From assembly GCA_963736235.1 (NCBI GenBank), contig CAVTOR010000012.1, positions 62,001 to 126,000 on the forward strand: 64,000 bases of DNA. Reading direction: 5' to 3'. The stretch comes from CAVORB01 sp963736235. GTDB lineage: Bacteria > Pseudomonadota > Gammaproteobacteria > Chromatiales > Chromatiaceae. Both the position numbers and the translations under genes were made by a program. The notes under the pieces were generated by a model. It was not told the DNA's origin. It saw only the letters and a list, made by a program, of their open reading frames with translations, and made no database searches. Shown here in pieces: positions 40,775 through 52,414 of this stretch (positions are counted from its first letter, which is position 1; each line of letters begins with the position of its first letter).

Positions 40775-41311
40775 TCACAAGGCCGCCGCCTGGCGGGCGA
40801 TGACGTAGGTCTTGGCGGAGAGCTCCAGCGAGCAGGTCCATTTGTAGGCGCGGTCGAGGGTCTCCCCCCAGGCGTAGACGCCGTGACCGCGCACTATCGC
40901 GATCTTCCCATCGGCCAGGGCCTTGGCCACGGCCTCGGGCGCCTGCGACAGGTAGTCCTCGTAGGCGATGCTCAGGACCGGCACCTGGTTGAAGTAGTAC
41001 TGCCCCTCGAAGTCCACCGGCTGGAAATCCTGCCCGGCGAAGCTCACCGCCACCGAGTAGGCGCCGTGGCTGTGAAGCAGACAGGTCGCCGCCGGCTGCC
41101 CCTGGTAAACGCGCTGATGCAGCGGGGCGTCCAGCGATGCACCCTCCGGACAGGGGCCATCGAGGGGACAGAGCACCAGATCCGAGGGCTCCAGGGTGTC
41201 CGCGCAGGCGCCGGTCGGGGTGACCCAGAAGCCGTCGCCCACGCGCACCGAGGCGTTGCCCGAATGAGAATCATTGCAGCCGAAACGCCGCAGCCAGCGA
41301 TAGTAGCGCAC
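40775..41311 (-). CDS. Class II aldolase/adducin-family protein
   Basis: A 178-residue protein with the aldolase-II pattern: NASVRVGDGFWVTPTG (phosphate loop), LLHSHGAYSVAVSF (His-x-His metal ligands) and IVRGHGVYAWGETLDRAYKW (third His). Relatives include fuculose aldolase, ribulose-5-phosphate epimerase and methylthioribulose dehydratase (MtnB); the substrate is not clear and no methionine-salvage genes are adjacent. GTG 41311 follows GGAG and lies inside the end of mobB, overlapping it by 41 bp, which suggests coupling. Confidence 0.8.
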   Translation of the reverse strand: MRYYRWLRRFGCNDSHSGNASVRVGDGFWVTPTGACADTLEPSDLVLCPLDGPCPEGASLDAPLHQRVYQGQPAATCLLHSHGAYSVAVSFAGQDFQPVDFEGQYYFNQVPVLSIAYEDYLSQAPEAVAKALADGKIAIVRGHGVYAWGETLDRAYKWTCSLELSAKTYVIARQAAAL

Positions 41312-41871
41312 CAGCTCCGCACGTGGATCCCGCCGCAGGGACGATCCCCTGCTCGACGCGCCGCACGATGAAGTCCGCGATCGCCTCGGGATCCTCGACG
41401 GGGCAGCTCAGGCGGATGGTCGTCCCCGGGAAGGGATCTGTCGGTCGCCACGGCCACGATGTCCGGGTCGTCCGGGTAGAGGGGCGGCTTGCCGACGACG
41501 GTGCGGTGGACCTCGATCTTGGGATAGGCGGCGTGCTTGAAACCCTCGACCAGGACCAGATCCAACCGGTCGGTCTCGAACCTGGCAAGCATCGCCGCCA
41601 GGTCGGGGTCCTCGCCCTTGTCCCGGTTCTCGACCTGCAAGGCCCAACGCTCGCTGGAGGCGAGCAGGGTCTGCTGCGCGCCGGCCTCGCGGATCTCGTA
41701 GCTGTCCTTGCCGGGGAGGTCGAGATCGAAGGTGTGATGGGCGTGCTTGAGGTAGCCCACACGCAGCCCCCGATCTCTCAGCACCGGCACCAGCTTCTTG
41801 AGCAGGGTCGTCTTGCCGCTGCCGCTGGGAGCGACGAATCCGATGAAGGGAATCCGGGGTGTGCTCATCAT
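41271..41871 (-). CDS. mobB: MobB, molybdopterin-guanine dinucleotide biosynthesis GTPase (one frameshift)
   Basis: A P-loop protein that assists MobA in attaching GMP to molybdopterin. Visible: FIGFVAPSGSGKTTLLKKLV (Walker A), VGYLKHAHHTFDLDLPGKDS (the KHxxHxFxxDxxGKDS family motif) and DLVLVEGFKHAAYPKIEV (Walker B region, VEGFK). One +1 shift (an extra A near 41440) separates AVATD from DPFPGTTI; corrected length is 199 residues. ATG 41871 follows GAGGAGAA. mobA is not in the window. Confidence 0.9.
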
Positions 41872-42025
41872 TTCTCCTCGGCCGCCGCCCGCATCGCTTG
41901 TCCCAGTCCCGGATACGGCAGCTATCTTTTGTGAAATAATGAGATATCCAATAATCCGCAAAAAAGAGGCGCGGGCAGCGCCCACGCTACGCATAACCAC
42001 AAGGCTCATCATACGTTTCCAAGCC

Positions 42026-43693
<1,668 letters not shown>

Positions 43694-43733
43694 AGCGGCA
43701 TGATCCGCCCAGCCCAGCGAGCGAGCCGGGTTC

Positions 43734-46355
43734 ATGAAGAGGCCTAACGGCGATATTCCCGCTCGCGGCTCGGCTGGCCAGGCGGCAAGCGACCCGCAAC
43801 GCATCAGGAGCGGGATGCTCCTATTCTCGACCCTACTGACGCTGCTGCTCGTCTGGTCCGCGTGGGACCAGATCCGCCTCCGCCTGGGGTACGAAAAGGC
43901 GCTCGCCCGTCAGGCGACCGCCTCGCTGGCGGAGACCATTCACGCGCGGATGCAGGAGATGGAGGCCCGACTGCGCGGCTTCGCCAGCCGGGAGCAGGCC
44001 CTGCTGGGGGCAGTCGCGGCATCCCCGGACTCGCCCGCGCTCATCGACAGCCTCTGGTTACTGATGCAGCTCGAGTTTCCCGAGGCCGAGCAGGCCCTCG
44101 TCCTGAATGCCGGCAACGGGCGGATCGCCCCCTTGGGTGGATCGCTTGAAGGAGCGAGCCTGATCCACCTGCGCCAGTTGATGCGCGGCACCGCCCCGAG
44201 CCTGCGGATCATCGCCCGCGCCGGAAGACCCGAGAGTGCCGACATCGCCACCACCTGGCAGAGCAGCGGTGACCGTGCCGGCGGCCTGCTGATCAGCATC
44301 GGTTGCCAACAGCTGTGCGGTCCGATCACGGCCGCCGCCCCCGGCGGCCACAGTCTGCGATTACGTCCCGCGGTTGACTTCCCGGACGCTTCCAGCGGCG
44401 ACCCGGACAGCATGGCAGGCGCGGCGGGGCGATTCGGCCCGCTGCTCGCGCGCCTCCCGCTGGCGGACACCGGCTGGGTGCTCGAGGACCGGCTGAGCTG
44501 GGATCAAACCCTTGCCCTGGTGTTCGGGCGCGTGGCCCTGGCGCTGGCATTGGCCGCGGCCATGCTGCTCGCCGGCATCCCCTTCTATCGCCGGCTCGTA
44601 GAGCAGAGCCGTGATGCAGAACGGGTCAAGGCCGATCTGCACGAGGGCCAGCTCAAGCTGCAGGCGGTGCTCGCGGCCACGACCGAGGGCATGGTGCTCA
44701 CCGACGCGGAGGGACGCGTCGAGCTGTTCAATCCCGCCGCCGAGATGATGTTCGGCCGTCTGGCGGTGGACGTCCTGCGTACCGAGGTCTTCAAGCTGCT
44801 GCCGGAGTTCTTCTCCACGGCGAGCCTCGCGACCCTGATGGCCGAGCAGCCCGGCATCGAGTCCCCCACCCTGGTGCGCGAGAGCAACGGACGGCGCAGA
44901 GGTGGCGAGGAATTTCCGGTCCGCCTGTGGATGAGCACCGTCCGTTTCGACGGCCAACCGCACCTGCTGATGGTGGTCCAAGACCTGACGGAACACGCGC
45001 ACAACGAGGAGAAGCTGGTGTTCCTGGAGCACCACGACGTCCTGACGGGCCTGCCCAACCGCAGAGAGTTCGAGCACAGGCTGTCGCAGATCATCGACCG
45101 GGACTTGGCTGGCGCTGGTCCGCATGCCCTGTGCTACGTGGACGTCGACCAGTTCAAGCTGGTCAACGACACTTGCGGCCACGACGCCGGCGACGAACTG
45201 CTGAAGCAGATCGCCGTCCTGTTCGAGTCGAAGATGCGCGGAACCGAGATCATCGCCCGCCTCGGCGGTGATGAGTTTGGCGCTCTGCTTCTCAACTGCG
45301 CAGCCGAGGAAGCGACCCGCATCTGCGACGGCTTCATGCAGACCGTGCGCAGCTTCCTGTTTACGTCGCGCGACCAGTCCTTCGACGTCGCCGTCAGCAT
45401 CGGGCTGGTCGAGTTCGCCGTCGACAGCGAAAGCGCATCCAGCATTCTCGGCAAGGCTGACGTCGCCTGCGAGATGGCCAAGCGGCACGGCCGCGACCGT
45501 ATCCACCTCTATCACGAGGGAGACACGGAGCTCGTCCGCCACCACGGAGACATGCGTCTTGTCGCCACCATCTCTCGCGCCCTGAGCGACGGGCGCTTCC
45601 GCCTGTATGCGCAGCCCATCGTGCCGATTGCCGCCGGATACTCCAAGCGCCACTTCGAGGTCTTGGTCAGGATGGTCGACGAGAACGGCATCCCCGTCAT
45701 CCCGGACGACTTCATCCCCGCCGCCGAGCGTTACATCCTGATGCCTTCGGTCGACCGCTGGATCATCAACCACCTGTTCAGCCTGCAGGCGCAGAACCTC
45801 CGCGCCTGGCATGCCCAAGGCTGCGACGGCTTCCTGTTCGCGGTCAACCTGTCGGGGACATCGATCACGGACGAGGGATTCCTGCGCTACCTCAAGCGCC
45901 AGTTCACCGAGTGGGACGTTCCCTACCAGAGCATCTGCTTCGAGATCACCGAGACGGCGGCGGTGCGCAAGCTGGAGCAGGCCCGCACCTTCATGGAAGA
46001 GCTCTCCGCCCTCGGCTGCAGCTTCGCCCTGGACGATTTCGGCACCGGCCTGTCCTCCTATAGCTATCTGCGCGAGCTGCCGGTGGACTACCTGAAGATC
46101 GACGGCAGCTTCGTGCGCGGCATGACCGAAGATCCCGTGAACCACGCCCTGGTGGATTCGATCAACCAGATCGGGCACGTGCTGGGTCTGCGGACCATCG
46201 CCGAGTGGGCGGAGGACAAGGCCACGGTCAACCAGCTGCGGGCGCTGAACGTCGACTTCGCCCAGGGCTACGCCGTCGGCGAACCGGTGCTCGTGGACGG
46301 TATTACGCTCGCCGACGCCGTCGTCGAGCGCCCGCTGCAGCGCGCCGTCTTGTGA
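43734..46355 (+). CDS. Membrane PAS-GGDEF-EAL c-di-GMP signalling protein
   Basis: An 873-residue sensor: TM helix about 28-45, periplasmic domain to about 255, TM helix about 259-285, PAS domain (LAATTEGMVLTDAEGRVELF) about 305-425, GGDEF domain 430-590 with intact GGDEF near residue 511, and EAL domain 610-860. The inhibitory RxxD site reads RGTE. The EAL motif reads EVL, keeping the catalytic Glu, and NLSG, ITETAA and LDDFGTGLSSYSYL are present, so phosphodiesterase activity is plausible. The final metal loop is IAEWAED instead of the common AEGVE. Net activity cannot be predicted. The stop overlaps the next gene (GTGA). Confidence 0.92.
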   Translation: MKRPNGDIPARGSAGQAASDPQRIRSGMLLFSTLLTLLLVWSAWDQIRLRLGYEKALARQATASLAETIHARMQEMEARLRGFASREQALLGAVAASPDSPALIDSLWLLMQLEFPEAEQALVLNAGNGRIAPLGGSLEGASLIHLRQLMRGTAPSLRIIARAGRPESADIATTWQSSGDRAGGLLISIGCQQLCGPITAAAPGGHSLRLRPAVDFPDASSGDPDSMAGAAGRFGPLLARLPLADTGWVLEDRLSWDQTLALVFGRVALALALAAAMLLAGIPFYRRLVEQSRDAERVKADLHEGQLKLQAVLAATTEGMVLTDAEGRVELFNPAAEMMFGRLAVDVLRTEVFKLLPEFFSTASLATLMAEQPGIESPTLVRESNGRRRGGEEFPVRLWMSTVRFDGQPHLLMVVQDLTEHAHNEEKLVFLEHHDVLTGLPNRREFEHRLSQIIDRDLAGAGPHALCYVDVDQFKLVNDTCGHDAGDELLKQIAVLFESKMRGTEIIARLGGDEFGALLLNCAAEEATRICDGFMQTVRSFLFTSRDQSFDVAVSIGLVEFAVDSESASSILGKADVACEMAKRHGRDRIHLYHEGDTELVRHHGDMRLVATISRALSDGRFRLYAQPIVPIAAGYSKRHFEVLVRMVDENGIPVIPDDFIPAAERYILMPSVDRWIINHLFSLQAQNLRAWHAQGCDGFLFAVNLSGTSITDEGFLRYLKRQFTEWDVPYQSICFEITETAAVRKLEQARTFMEELSALGCSFALDDFGTGLSSYSYLRELPVDYLKIDGSFVRGMTEDPVNHALVDSINQIGHVLGLRTIAEWAEDKATVNQLRALNVDFAQGYAVGEPVLVDGITLADAVVERPLQRAVL

Positions 46356-47212
46356 GCGACGTCCCGGCGCTCATCGACCGCGCGGCGGCGCTGCTCGAGC
46401 GGATCGAGGATCTGCTGCCGCCGGCACCCGCCAACCCGGACTGGCGGGCGCAGGCCTTCCGCTGGCGCAGGGAGCAGGGCCGGGGTCAGCTGCAGCCGAT
46501 ACCCCATCCGCACCGCGTCGCCATCGGCGATCTGCTGTGCCTGGAGCACCAAAGGGCGGAGATCGAGCGCAACACCCGCCAGTTCCTCGCCGGAAGGAGC
46601 GCCAACAACGTCCTGCTCTGGGGCTCCAGGGGCACCGGCAAGTCGTCCCTGGTCAAGGCCCTGTTCAACGAGCTGCGAGGACATGGATTGCGTCTGATCG
46701 AGGTGGACAAGGACGATCTCTTGGACCTGCCCGACATCCTGGAGCTGGTGCGCTACCGCTCGGAGCGCTTTCTCGTCTTCTGCGACGACCTCTCGTTCGA
46801 GGCCAACGAGACCGGCTACAAGGCGCTGAAGGCGGCGCTTGAGGGCTCCATCAGCGCCGCACCAGACAACCTGCTGATCTACGCGACCTCCAACCGCCGG
46901 CACCTGATGCCCGAGTTCCAGCGCGAGAACCGCGAAGCGAGGCTGGTGGACGGAGAGATTCACCAGGGTGAGAGCGTGGAAGAGAAGATCTCCCTGTCGG
47001 ACCGCTTCGGACTCTGGATCGCCTTCCACCCCTTCACGCAGGCCGAATATCTCGCCGTCGTCCACCACTGGCTGCGCCGGTTCGGCGCGGCGGCGAGCGA
47101 CCACGAGGAGATCGAGCGCGCGGCCCTGCGGTGGGCGCTGCGACGTGGCTCGCGCAGCGGGCGCACCGCCTGGCAGTTCGCCCGCGACTGGGCAGGACGG
47201 ATGGAACCCTAA
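46352..47212 (+). CDS. DUF815-family AAA ATPase
   Basis: A 286-residue P-loop ATPase: Walker A LLWGSRGTGKSSLVKAL (residues 88-104) and Walker B FLVFCDDLSFE (140-150), with ATSNRRHLMPEF (sensor 1 region) and a DRFGLWIAFHPFTQ block, all typical of DUF815. GTG 46352 overlaps the stop of the c-di-GMP gene, so the two are translationally coupled. Biological role of DUF815 proteins is unestablished. Confidence 0.88.
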   Translation: MSDVPALIDRAAALLERIEDLLPPAPANPDWRAQAFRWRREQGRGQLQPIPHPHRVAIGDLLCLEHQRAEIERNTRQFLAGRSANNVLLWGSRGTGKSSLVKALFNELRGHGLRLIEVDKDDLLDLPDILELVRYRSERFLVFCDDLSFEANETGYKALKAALEGSISAAPDNLLIYATSNRRHLMPEFQRENREARLVDGEIHQGESVEEKISLSDRFGLWIAFHPFTQAEYLAVVHHWLRRFGAAASDHEEIERAALRWALRRGSRSGRTAWQFARDWAGRMEP

Positions 47213-47359
47213 AGAGACGCTGATGATTGGCCATCCTGGCCAAAACCAGCACGCCACTCGTTGGCAAGGCACGAAACCGCGGATGGGCGCGGCACCGCCG
47301 GCAGACGTGAATAACGGGGCGTGACGCCCCGCTTCCAAATCACCAGGCCTCGAGAAGCC

Positions 47360-48169
47360 TCAGCGGTGCGGGAACTCCGGCATCGCCGGCATCGCCGGCA
47401 TGGGCGGCGGCTCCGGCATCGCCGGAATCGGCGGTGGCTCCGGCATGGGCGGCCGCACATAGTGGGGGAAGTCAGGATTCGTCCAGCCGTCCTGCGCCAG
47501 CTTGTCCGCCGGCGGGCGAAGACGCGAGGTGTAGTCCAGCACGGCCGCCTCCTCGCGGGCGGTGAACCCCTTGATCTGCTTGACCATCTTCGGGTCTGAG
47601 TTCTTGCGGCGCCCGGAGCGGATCATGTCGAACTGGCGCACCAGATAGTTGTAGTGCTGACCGGCGATGGCCGGCATGTGGTCTTTCTCGTTCCCCTCGC
47701 CCTGCTTGCCGTGGCACTTCACGCAGTTGTCCGCGTAGAGCTGCTTTCCGAGCTCGAGGTCCATGCCGGGACCGACGCCGTTATGCGGCGTCATCGGCAG
47801 CGCCTCGACGTACGCAGCCACGTCCGCGATACTCTGCGGCCCCCCAAGGATGCGCGGTATCGAGAACGGGTACATCAGCGGATTGTCGCGGTTCCGGGCG
47901 CGGATGTCCGCCAGCTGCTTGATGATGACGGTGCGCAGCTGACCGGCGATCTGGGGGTAGGCGCCATCCATGCTGCCCCAGCCCTCCGGGCGGTGGCAGA
48001 CGGTGCAGGTCAGATAGACCTTGCGGCCGTTGTCCAGATTCGGCTCCAGGGCCATCACCTGATCGTACTCCGCCTGGGCGATATCCGCGGGCGTGGCGGC
48101 GAGCAACGGGAACGCCGCGAGCGCCGAGCACGCCGCCGCGCCCGCATGTAAGACATGCCTTGTTTTCAT
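47360..48169 (-). CDS. Di-haem cytochrome c (c4-like) with Pro/Met-rich tail
   Basis: A 269-residue periplasmic electron carrier with a signal peptide (cleavage near LLAAT). Two haem sites: CTVCH (55-59) and CVKCH (149-153), each followed by QIAGQ or AIAGQ blocks typical of cytochrome c4 (YPQIAGQ, MPAIAGQHYNYLVRQF). The last 35 residues are low complexity, repeating PMPEPPPIPAMPEPPPMPAM. It is a natural client of the ccm operon in this window. No oxidase genes are adjacent, so its partners are unknown. Confidence 0.92.
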   Translation of the reverse strand: MKTRHVLHAGAAACSALAAFPLLAATPADIAQAEYDQVMALEPNLDNGRKVYLTCTVCHRPEGWGSMDGAYPQIAGQLRTVIIKQLADIRARNRDNPLMYPFSIPRILGGPQSIADVAAYVEALPMTPHNGVGPGMDLELGKQLYADNCVKCHGKQGEGNEKDHMPAIAGQHYNYLVRQFDMIRSGRRKNSDPKMVKQIKGFTAREEAAVLDYTSRLRPPADKLAQDGWTNPDFPHYVRPPMPEPPPIPAMPEPPPMPAMPAMPEFPHR

Positions 48170-48332
48170 TTCAAATCCTCCAAGCTCCTAATTCACGGAC
48201 CGCGATGAGCGCCTAGGCCAGGTCGCGAATCACCGCTGATCCTGCCGGAGATTAGTCCGGCACCGCGCGGAGACGCAACCCCGAGACAGACTCAGAAAAG
48301 GTGCCGCGATGGCGGACCAGAAACGGTCCCGC

Positions 48333-48797
48333 TCAGTTGATCCTCAGCTTGTCGGCCACGTTGGCATGGAAGATTGCCTTGTGCACGTCGCCGAGGCTGA
48401 GCATACCCATCAGCACGCCATCCTCGGCCACCGGAATGCGGCGGAAACGGTGCCGCGCCATGACGCTGGCGGCCCGCAGGACGTGGATATCCGGGGTCAC
48501 CGTGATGGGATTGCGGGTCATCAGATCCGAGACCGACTGCGCCAACACGTCCTTGTACCTGGCCATCTCCCTGTCCAGGTCCACGTTGCCCATGCCCTCC
48601 TCCATCAGGCTCTCGAGCGTGGGGAACAGGCTGTGCAGCACATCCTTCTCGGCAATCAGGCCGACCAAGCGCCTGCCCTCCTCCACGACAGGTATACCGG
48701 GGATCCGATACAGGCACATGATCGAAGCAACCTCCATGACCTTGGTATCCGGGCTGACCGAACGTATGGAACGGTTCATGATCTCTTTGACTTGCAT
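48333..48797 (-). CDS. CBS-domain pair protein
   Basis: A 154-residue protein made of two CBS motifs: IMNRSIRSVSPDTKVMEVAS...IPGIPVVEEGRRLVGLIAEKD and LMTRNPITVTPDIHVLRAAS...RRIPVAEDGVLMGMLSLGD, forming a Bateman module that usually binds adenine nucleotides. There is no catalytic domain. ATG 48797 follows AAAGGAGG; upstream codons in frame are not protein-like. Confidence 0.88.
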   Translation of the reverse strand: MQVKEIMNRSIRSVSPDTKVMEVASIMCLYRIPGIPVVEEGRRLVGLIAEKDVLHSLFPTLESLMEEGMGNVDLDREMARYKDVLAQSVSDLMTRNPITVTPDIHVLRAASVMARHRFRRIPVAEDGVLMGMLSLGDVHKAIFHANVADKLRIN

Positions 48798-49033
48798 GAT
48801 GAAGACGTCCTCCTTTGGATTTGGTTCTGATATCGACCGGTTTCCGCCGCTGACCGATCCCGGAGATCCGATCGTCCGCGGTCGCTCGTTCGGCCGCGGA
48901 TTATAACCCGAGCCACCCGGCCCGAACGAAGGAAGCGAGAGCGAGCCGGGGTTCCGCTCCGCGTCACGAGGGATGGCCCCCAGCGCCGGGCGACGCCATC
49001 CAAGCCGGGTGGCAGCGCCAGGGGCCGGTGCCT

Positions 49034-49142
49034 TTTTCCACAGGCCCATTGCCACGCCTATCCACAAAGCCGTGCGGCGGCAGCTCCCGCCAATGCTGGG
49101 GGAGCCGCCCCGAAGCAAGCTTGAGCCCGCGATTTATCCACA
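49034..49142. promoter_or_regulatory. DnaA box cluster upstream of nrdA
   Basis: TTATCCACA at 49134-49142 is a perfect DnaA box; TTTTCCACA (49034-49042) and CTATCCACA (49058-49066) differ by one base. A fourth, inverted box TGTGGACAA lies at 49263-49271, between promoter and start codon. In E. coli DnaA controls nrdAB, so this fits cell-cycle control of the reductase rather than a replication origin; no dnaA, dnaN or gidA is nearby. Confidence 0.65.
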
Positions 49143-49181
49143 GGCCGCGCACAGCTCGCCCCCATTCTTCCACCGGCTTCT

Positions 49182-49227
49182 ACACAACATATGGGGGTTG
49201 ACAGGCTATCCGTAGCGTATATATTGC
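49182..49227 (+). promoter_or_regulatory. nrdA promoter with paired NrdR boxes
   Basis: Promoter TTGACA (49198-49203), 16-bp spacer, TATATT (49220-49225). Two NrdR-like boxes, ACACAACATATGGG (49182-49195; 11 of 14 to the ACACWATATMTWGT consensus) and AGCGTATATATTGC (49214-49227; 10 of 14), begin 32 bp apart, about three helical turns, as in known NrdR sites. The second covers the -10 element, which suits repression. Confidence 0.65.
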
Positions 49228-49312
49228 GGTCAAACGTCGTTTGCCGTACCGTCCACGCAGTCTGTGGACAACCCCCGTCTGAGTAATGCACGAGCCGTCC
49301 TGAGGAGGAGCC

Positions 49313-52236
49313 ATGGCCACCGAAGCGCCGTCCGCCGAGCCAACGCAAGACATCGCCGTACCCCCCGAGCCCGCCGAGCACGCGAGCCGCACCGAGGTCG
49401 AGGCCCTTGCCCCGGGCAAGGTCCAGGTGATCCGCCGCAACGGCAAGGTCACCCACTTCGACCGAACAAGATCATGGTCGCCATGACCAAGGCCTTCCTC
49501 GCCGTGGAGGGCGGCAGCGCGGCCGCCTCCAGCCGCATCCACGACAAGGTGCGCGAGCTCGACCGAGCAGGTCGCCTCGGCCCTGACCCGCCGCCTGCCC
49601 GGCGGCGGCACCGTCCACATCGAGGACATCCAGGACCAGGTCGAGCTGGCGCTGATGCGCGCCGGCGAGCACAAGGTCGCCCGCGACTACGTGCTGTACC
49701 GCGAGCAGCGCGCCCGCGAGCGCGCCCAGAAGGCGGCGCGCCGAGCCCAAGGCGGAAGCGCCGGGACTCAGCGTCACCCTGGCCGACGGCAGCACCCGAC
49801 CGCTGGACATCGAGCGCATGCGCCGCCTGGTCGAGGAGGCCTGCCGGGATCTGGAGGCGGTGGACGGCGAGAAGATCCTCGCCGAGACCTGCCGCAACCT
49901 GTTCGACGGCGTCAAGGAGGCGGACGTGGGCCAGGCCCTGGTCATGAGCGCCCGCGCCATGATCGAGAAGGAGCCCAGTACAGCCAGGTGGCCGCCCGCC
50001 TGCTGCTGGACATCCTGCGGCGCGAGGCGCCTGGATTTTCTGGGACTGGGGATCGGGGTCGAGACCCAGGCGGACCTGGCCGAGCGCTACGCCGAGTACT
50101 TCTCCGCCTACGTCAAGCGAGGCCGGCGGACCTGGAACTGCTCGACCGCCGCCTCGCCCAGTACGACCTGCGAGCGCCTGGGCGCGGCCCTCAAGCCGGA
50201 GCGCGACCTGCAGTTCACCTACCTCGGGCTGCAGACCCTCTACGACCGCTATTTCATCCACACCGCGGACGGGGTGCGCTTCGAGCTGCCCCAGGCCTTC
50301 TTCATGCGCGTCGCCATGGGGCTGGCCATCAACGAGATCGACCGCGAGGAGCGCGCGATCGAGTTCTACGAACTGCTGTCCAGCTTCGACTTCATGAGCT
50401 CGACGCCGACCCTGTTCAACTCCGGCACCCTGCGTCCGCAGCTCAGCTCCTGCTACCTGACCACGGTCCCGGACGACCTCGACGGCATCTACGGCGCGAT
50501 CAAGGACAACGCCCTGCTCTCCAAGTTCGCCGGCGGCCTCGGCAACGACTGGACCCGGGTGCGCGGCATGGGCGCCCACATCAAGGGCACTAACGGCAAG
50601 AGTCAGGGCGTCGTGCCCTTCCTCAAGGTCGCCAACGACACCGCCGTCGCGGTCAACCAGGGCGGAAAGCGAAAGGGCGCCGTGTGCGCCTACCTGGAGA
50701 CCTGGCACATCGACATCGAGGAGTTCCTGGAGCTGCGCAAGAACACCGGCGACGACCGCCGCCGCACCCACGACATGAACACCGCCAACTGGGTGCCGGA
50801 CCTGTTCATGAAGCGCGTCGCCGAGGACCAGCACTGGACTCTGTTCTCGCCCGACGAGACCCCGGACCTGCACGACCTCACCGGCCAGGCCTTCGAGGCC
50901 GCCTACACCGCCTACGAGGAGCGCGCCGCCCGCGGCGACATGAGGGTCAGCAAGAAGGTCAAGGCGGTCGACCTGTGGCGCAAGATGCTCGCCATGCTGT
51001 TCGAGACCGGCCACCCCTGGCTCGCCTTCAAGGACCCCTGCAACCTGCGCTACACCAACCAGCACGCGGGCACGGTCCACAGCTCCAACCTCTGCACCGA
51101 GATCACCCTGCACACCAACGATCAGGAGATCGCCGTATGCAACCTGGGCTCGGTCAACCTGGCCGCCCACGTCACCGACAAGGGCCTCGACACCGCCAAG
51201 CTGCGCAAGACCGTCACCACGGCCATGCGCATGCTCGACAACGTCATCGACTACAACTTCTACAACGTGCCCCAGGCGCGCAACTCCAACCTGCGCCACC
51301 GCCCGGTCGGGCTCGGCATCATGGGCTTCCAGGACGCGCTCTACAAGCTGCGCATCCCCTACGCCAGCACCGAGGCGGTGCAATTCGCCGACCACAGCAT
51401 GGAGGCCGTCTCCTACTACGCCATCCAGGCCTCCACCGAGCTCGCCGAGGAGCGCGGGCGCTACTCCAGCTTCGACGGCAGCCTGTGGAGCCAGGGCATC
51501 CTGCCCATCGACTCCATCGCCCGTCTGGAGGAAGGCCGCGGCGGCTACCTGCAGATGGACAGGTCCAGCACGCTGGACTGGGACACGCCTGCGCGAGCGG
51601 GTCAGGACCGTCGGCATGCGCAACTCCAACTGCATGGCCATCGCGCCCACCGCGACCATCTCCAACATCGCCGGGGTCAGCCAGTCCATCGAGCCGACCT
51701 ATCAGAACCTGTTCGTCAAATCGAACCTCTCCGGGGAGTTCACCGTGGTGAACCCCTACCTCGTCGCAGACCTGAAGGAACAGGGCCTGTGGGATGCGGT
51801 CATGGTCAATGACCTGAAGTATTACGACGGCTCCGTGCAAGCCATCGACCGCGTCCCGCAGGAGCTCAAGGAGCTCTACGCCACCGCCTTCGAGATCGAC
51901 GCCCGCTGGCTGGTCGAGGCCGGCAGCCGCCGCCAGAAGTGGCTCGACCAGGCCCAGAGCCTGAACCTCTACATGAGCGAGCCCAACGGCAAGAAGCTCG
52001 ACAACCTCTACAAGCTCGCCTGGGTGCGCGGGCTGAAGACGACCTATTACCTGCGGTCCATGGGGGCGACCCATGTGGAGAAGTCCACGATGGACGATTC
52101 CAGCCGCGCCAATCGGTTGAGCGCGGTGGGGGGGAGTTATTCCGCTGCCAAGGCCAAGGGAAACGGTAAAGGGACCGGATCTGAGGAGGTGAAGGCTTGT
52201 TCGATTTTGGATCCGGAGTGTGAGGCTTGTCAGTAG
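49313..52236 (+). CDS. nrdA: NrdA, class Ia ribonucleotide reductase large subunit (frameshifted)
   Basis: Catalytic subunit reducing ribonucleoside diphosphates. The N-terminus has an ATP-cone (VQVIRRNGKVTHFD...). Core motifs: FDFMSSTPTLFNSGTLRPQLSSCYL (active-site Cys), GGLGNDWTRVRGMGA, NLCTEITL (NxCxE), and SNCMAIAPTATISNIAGVSQSIEP. The C-terminal redox pair is CSILDPECEACQ. Eight shifts (about 49460, 49563, 49742, 49978, 50031, 50125, 50169 and 51594; five +1, three -1) interrupt it; correction gives 973 residues. ATG 49313 follows GAGGAGGAG. nrdB lies 3.8 kb downstream instead of adjacent. Confidence 0.93.
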
Positions 52237-52414
52237 AACGGAATTGAACCGCGACTGCGCAGAGGATGCGCACACGGTTCTTGCTGGTTACGGAAAGATG
52301 GAAGGGATGCAGAGTTCCCCGAACCATTGGGAGTCCGGCGCTATCCCAAATCTGCCCGGTATTCGACTTAACGATTCTGCATACCACACTGTCACCACAA
52401 AAAAGGTGCGCGTC

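Noticed and set aside
49034..49271. Replication origin at the DnaA box cluster
   Set aside because: Only four boxes, no AT-rich unwinding element, and none of the usual origin neighbours; promoter control of nrdA explains it better.
49313..50170. Programmed frameshifting or an intein in nrdA
   Set aside because: Shifts are many, differ in sequence context, occur in both signs, and have no slippery-site or intein splice motifs.
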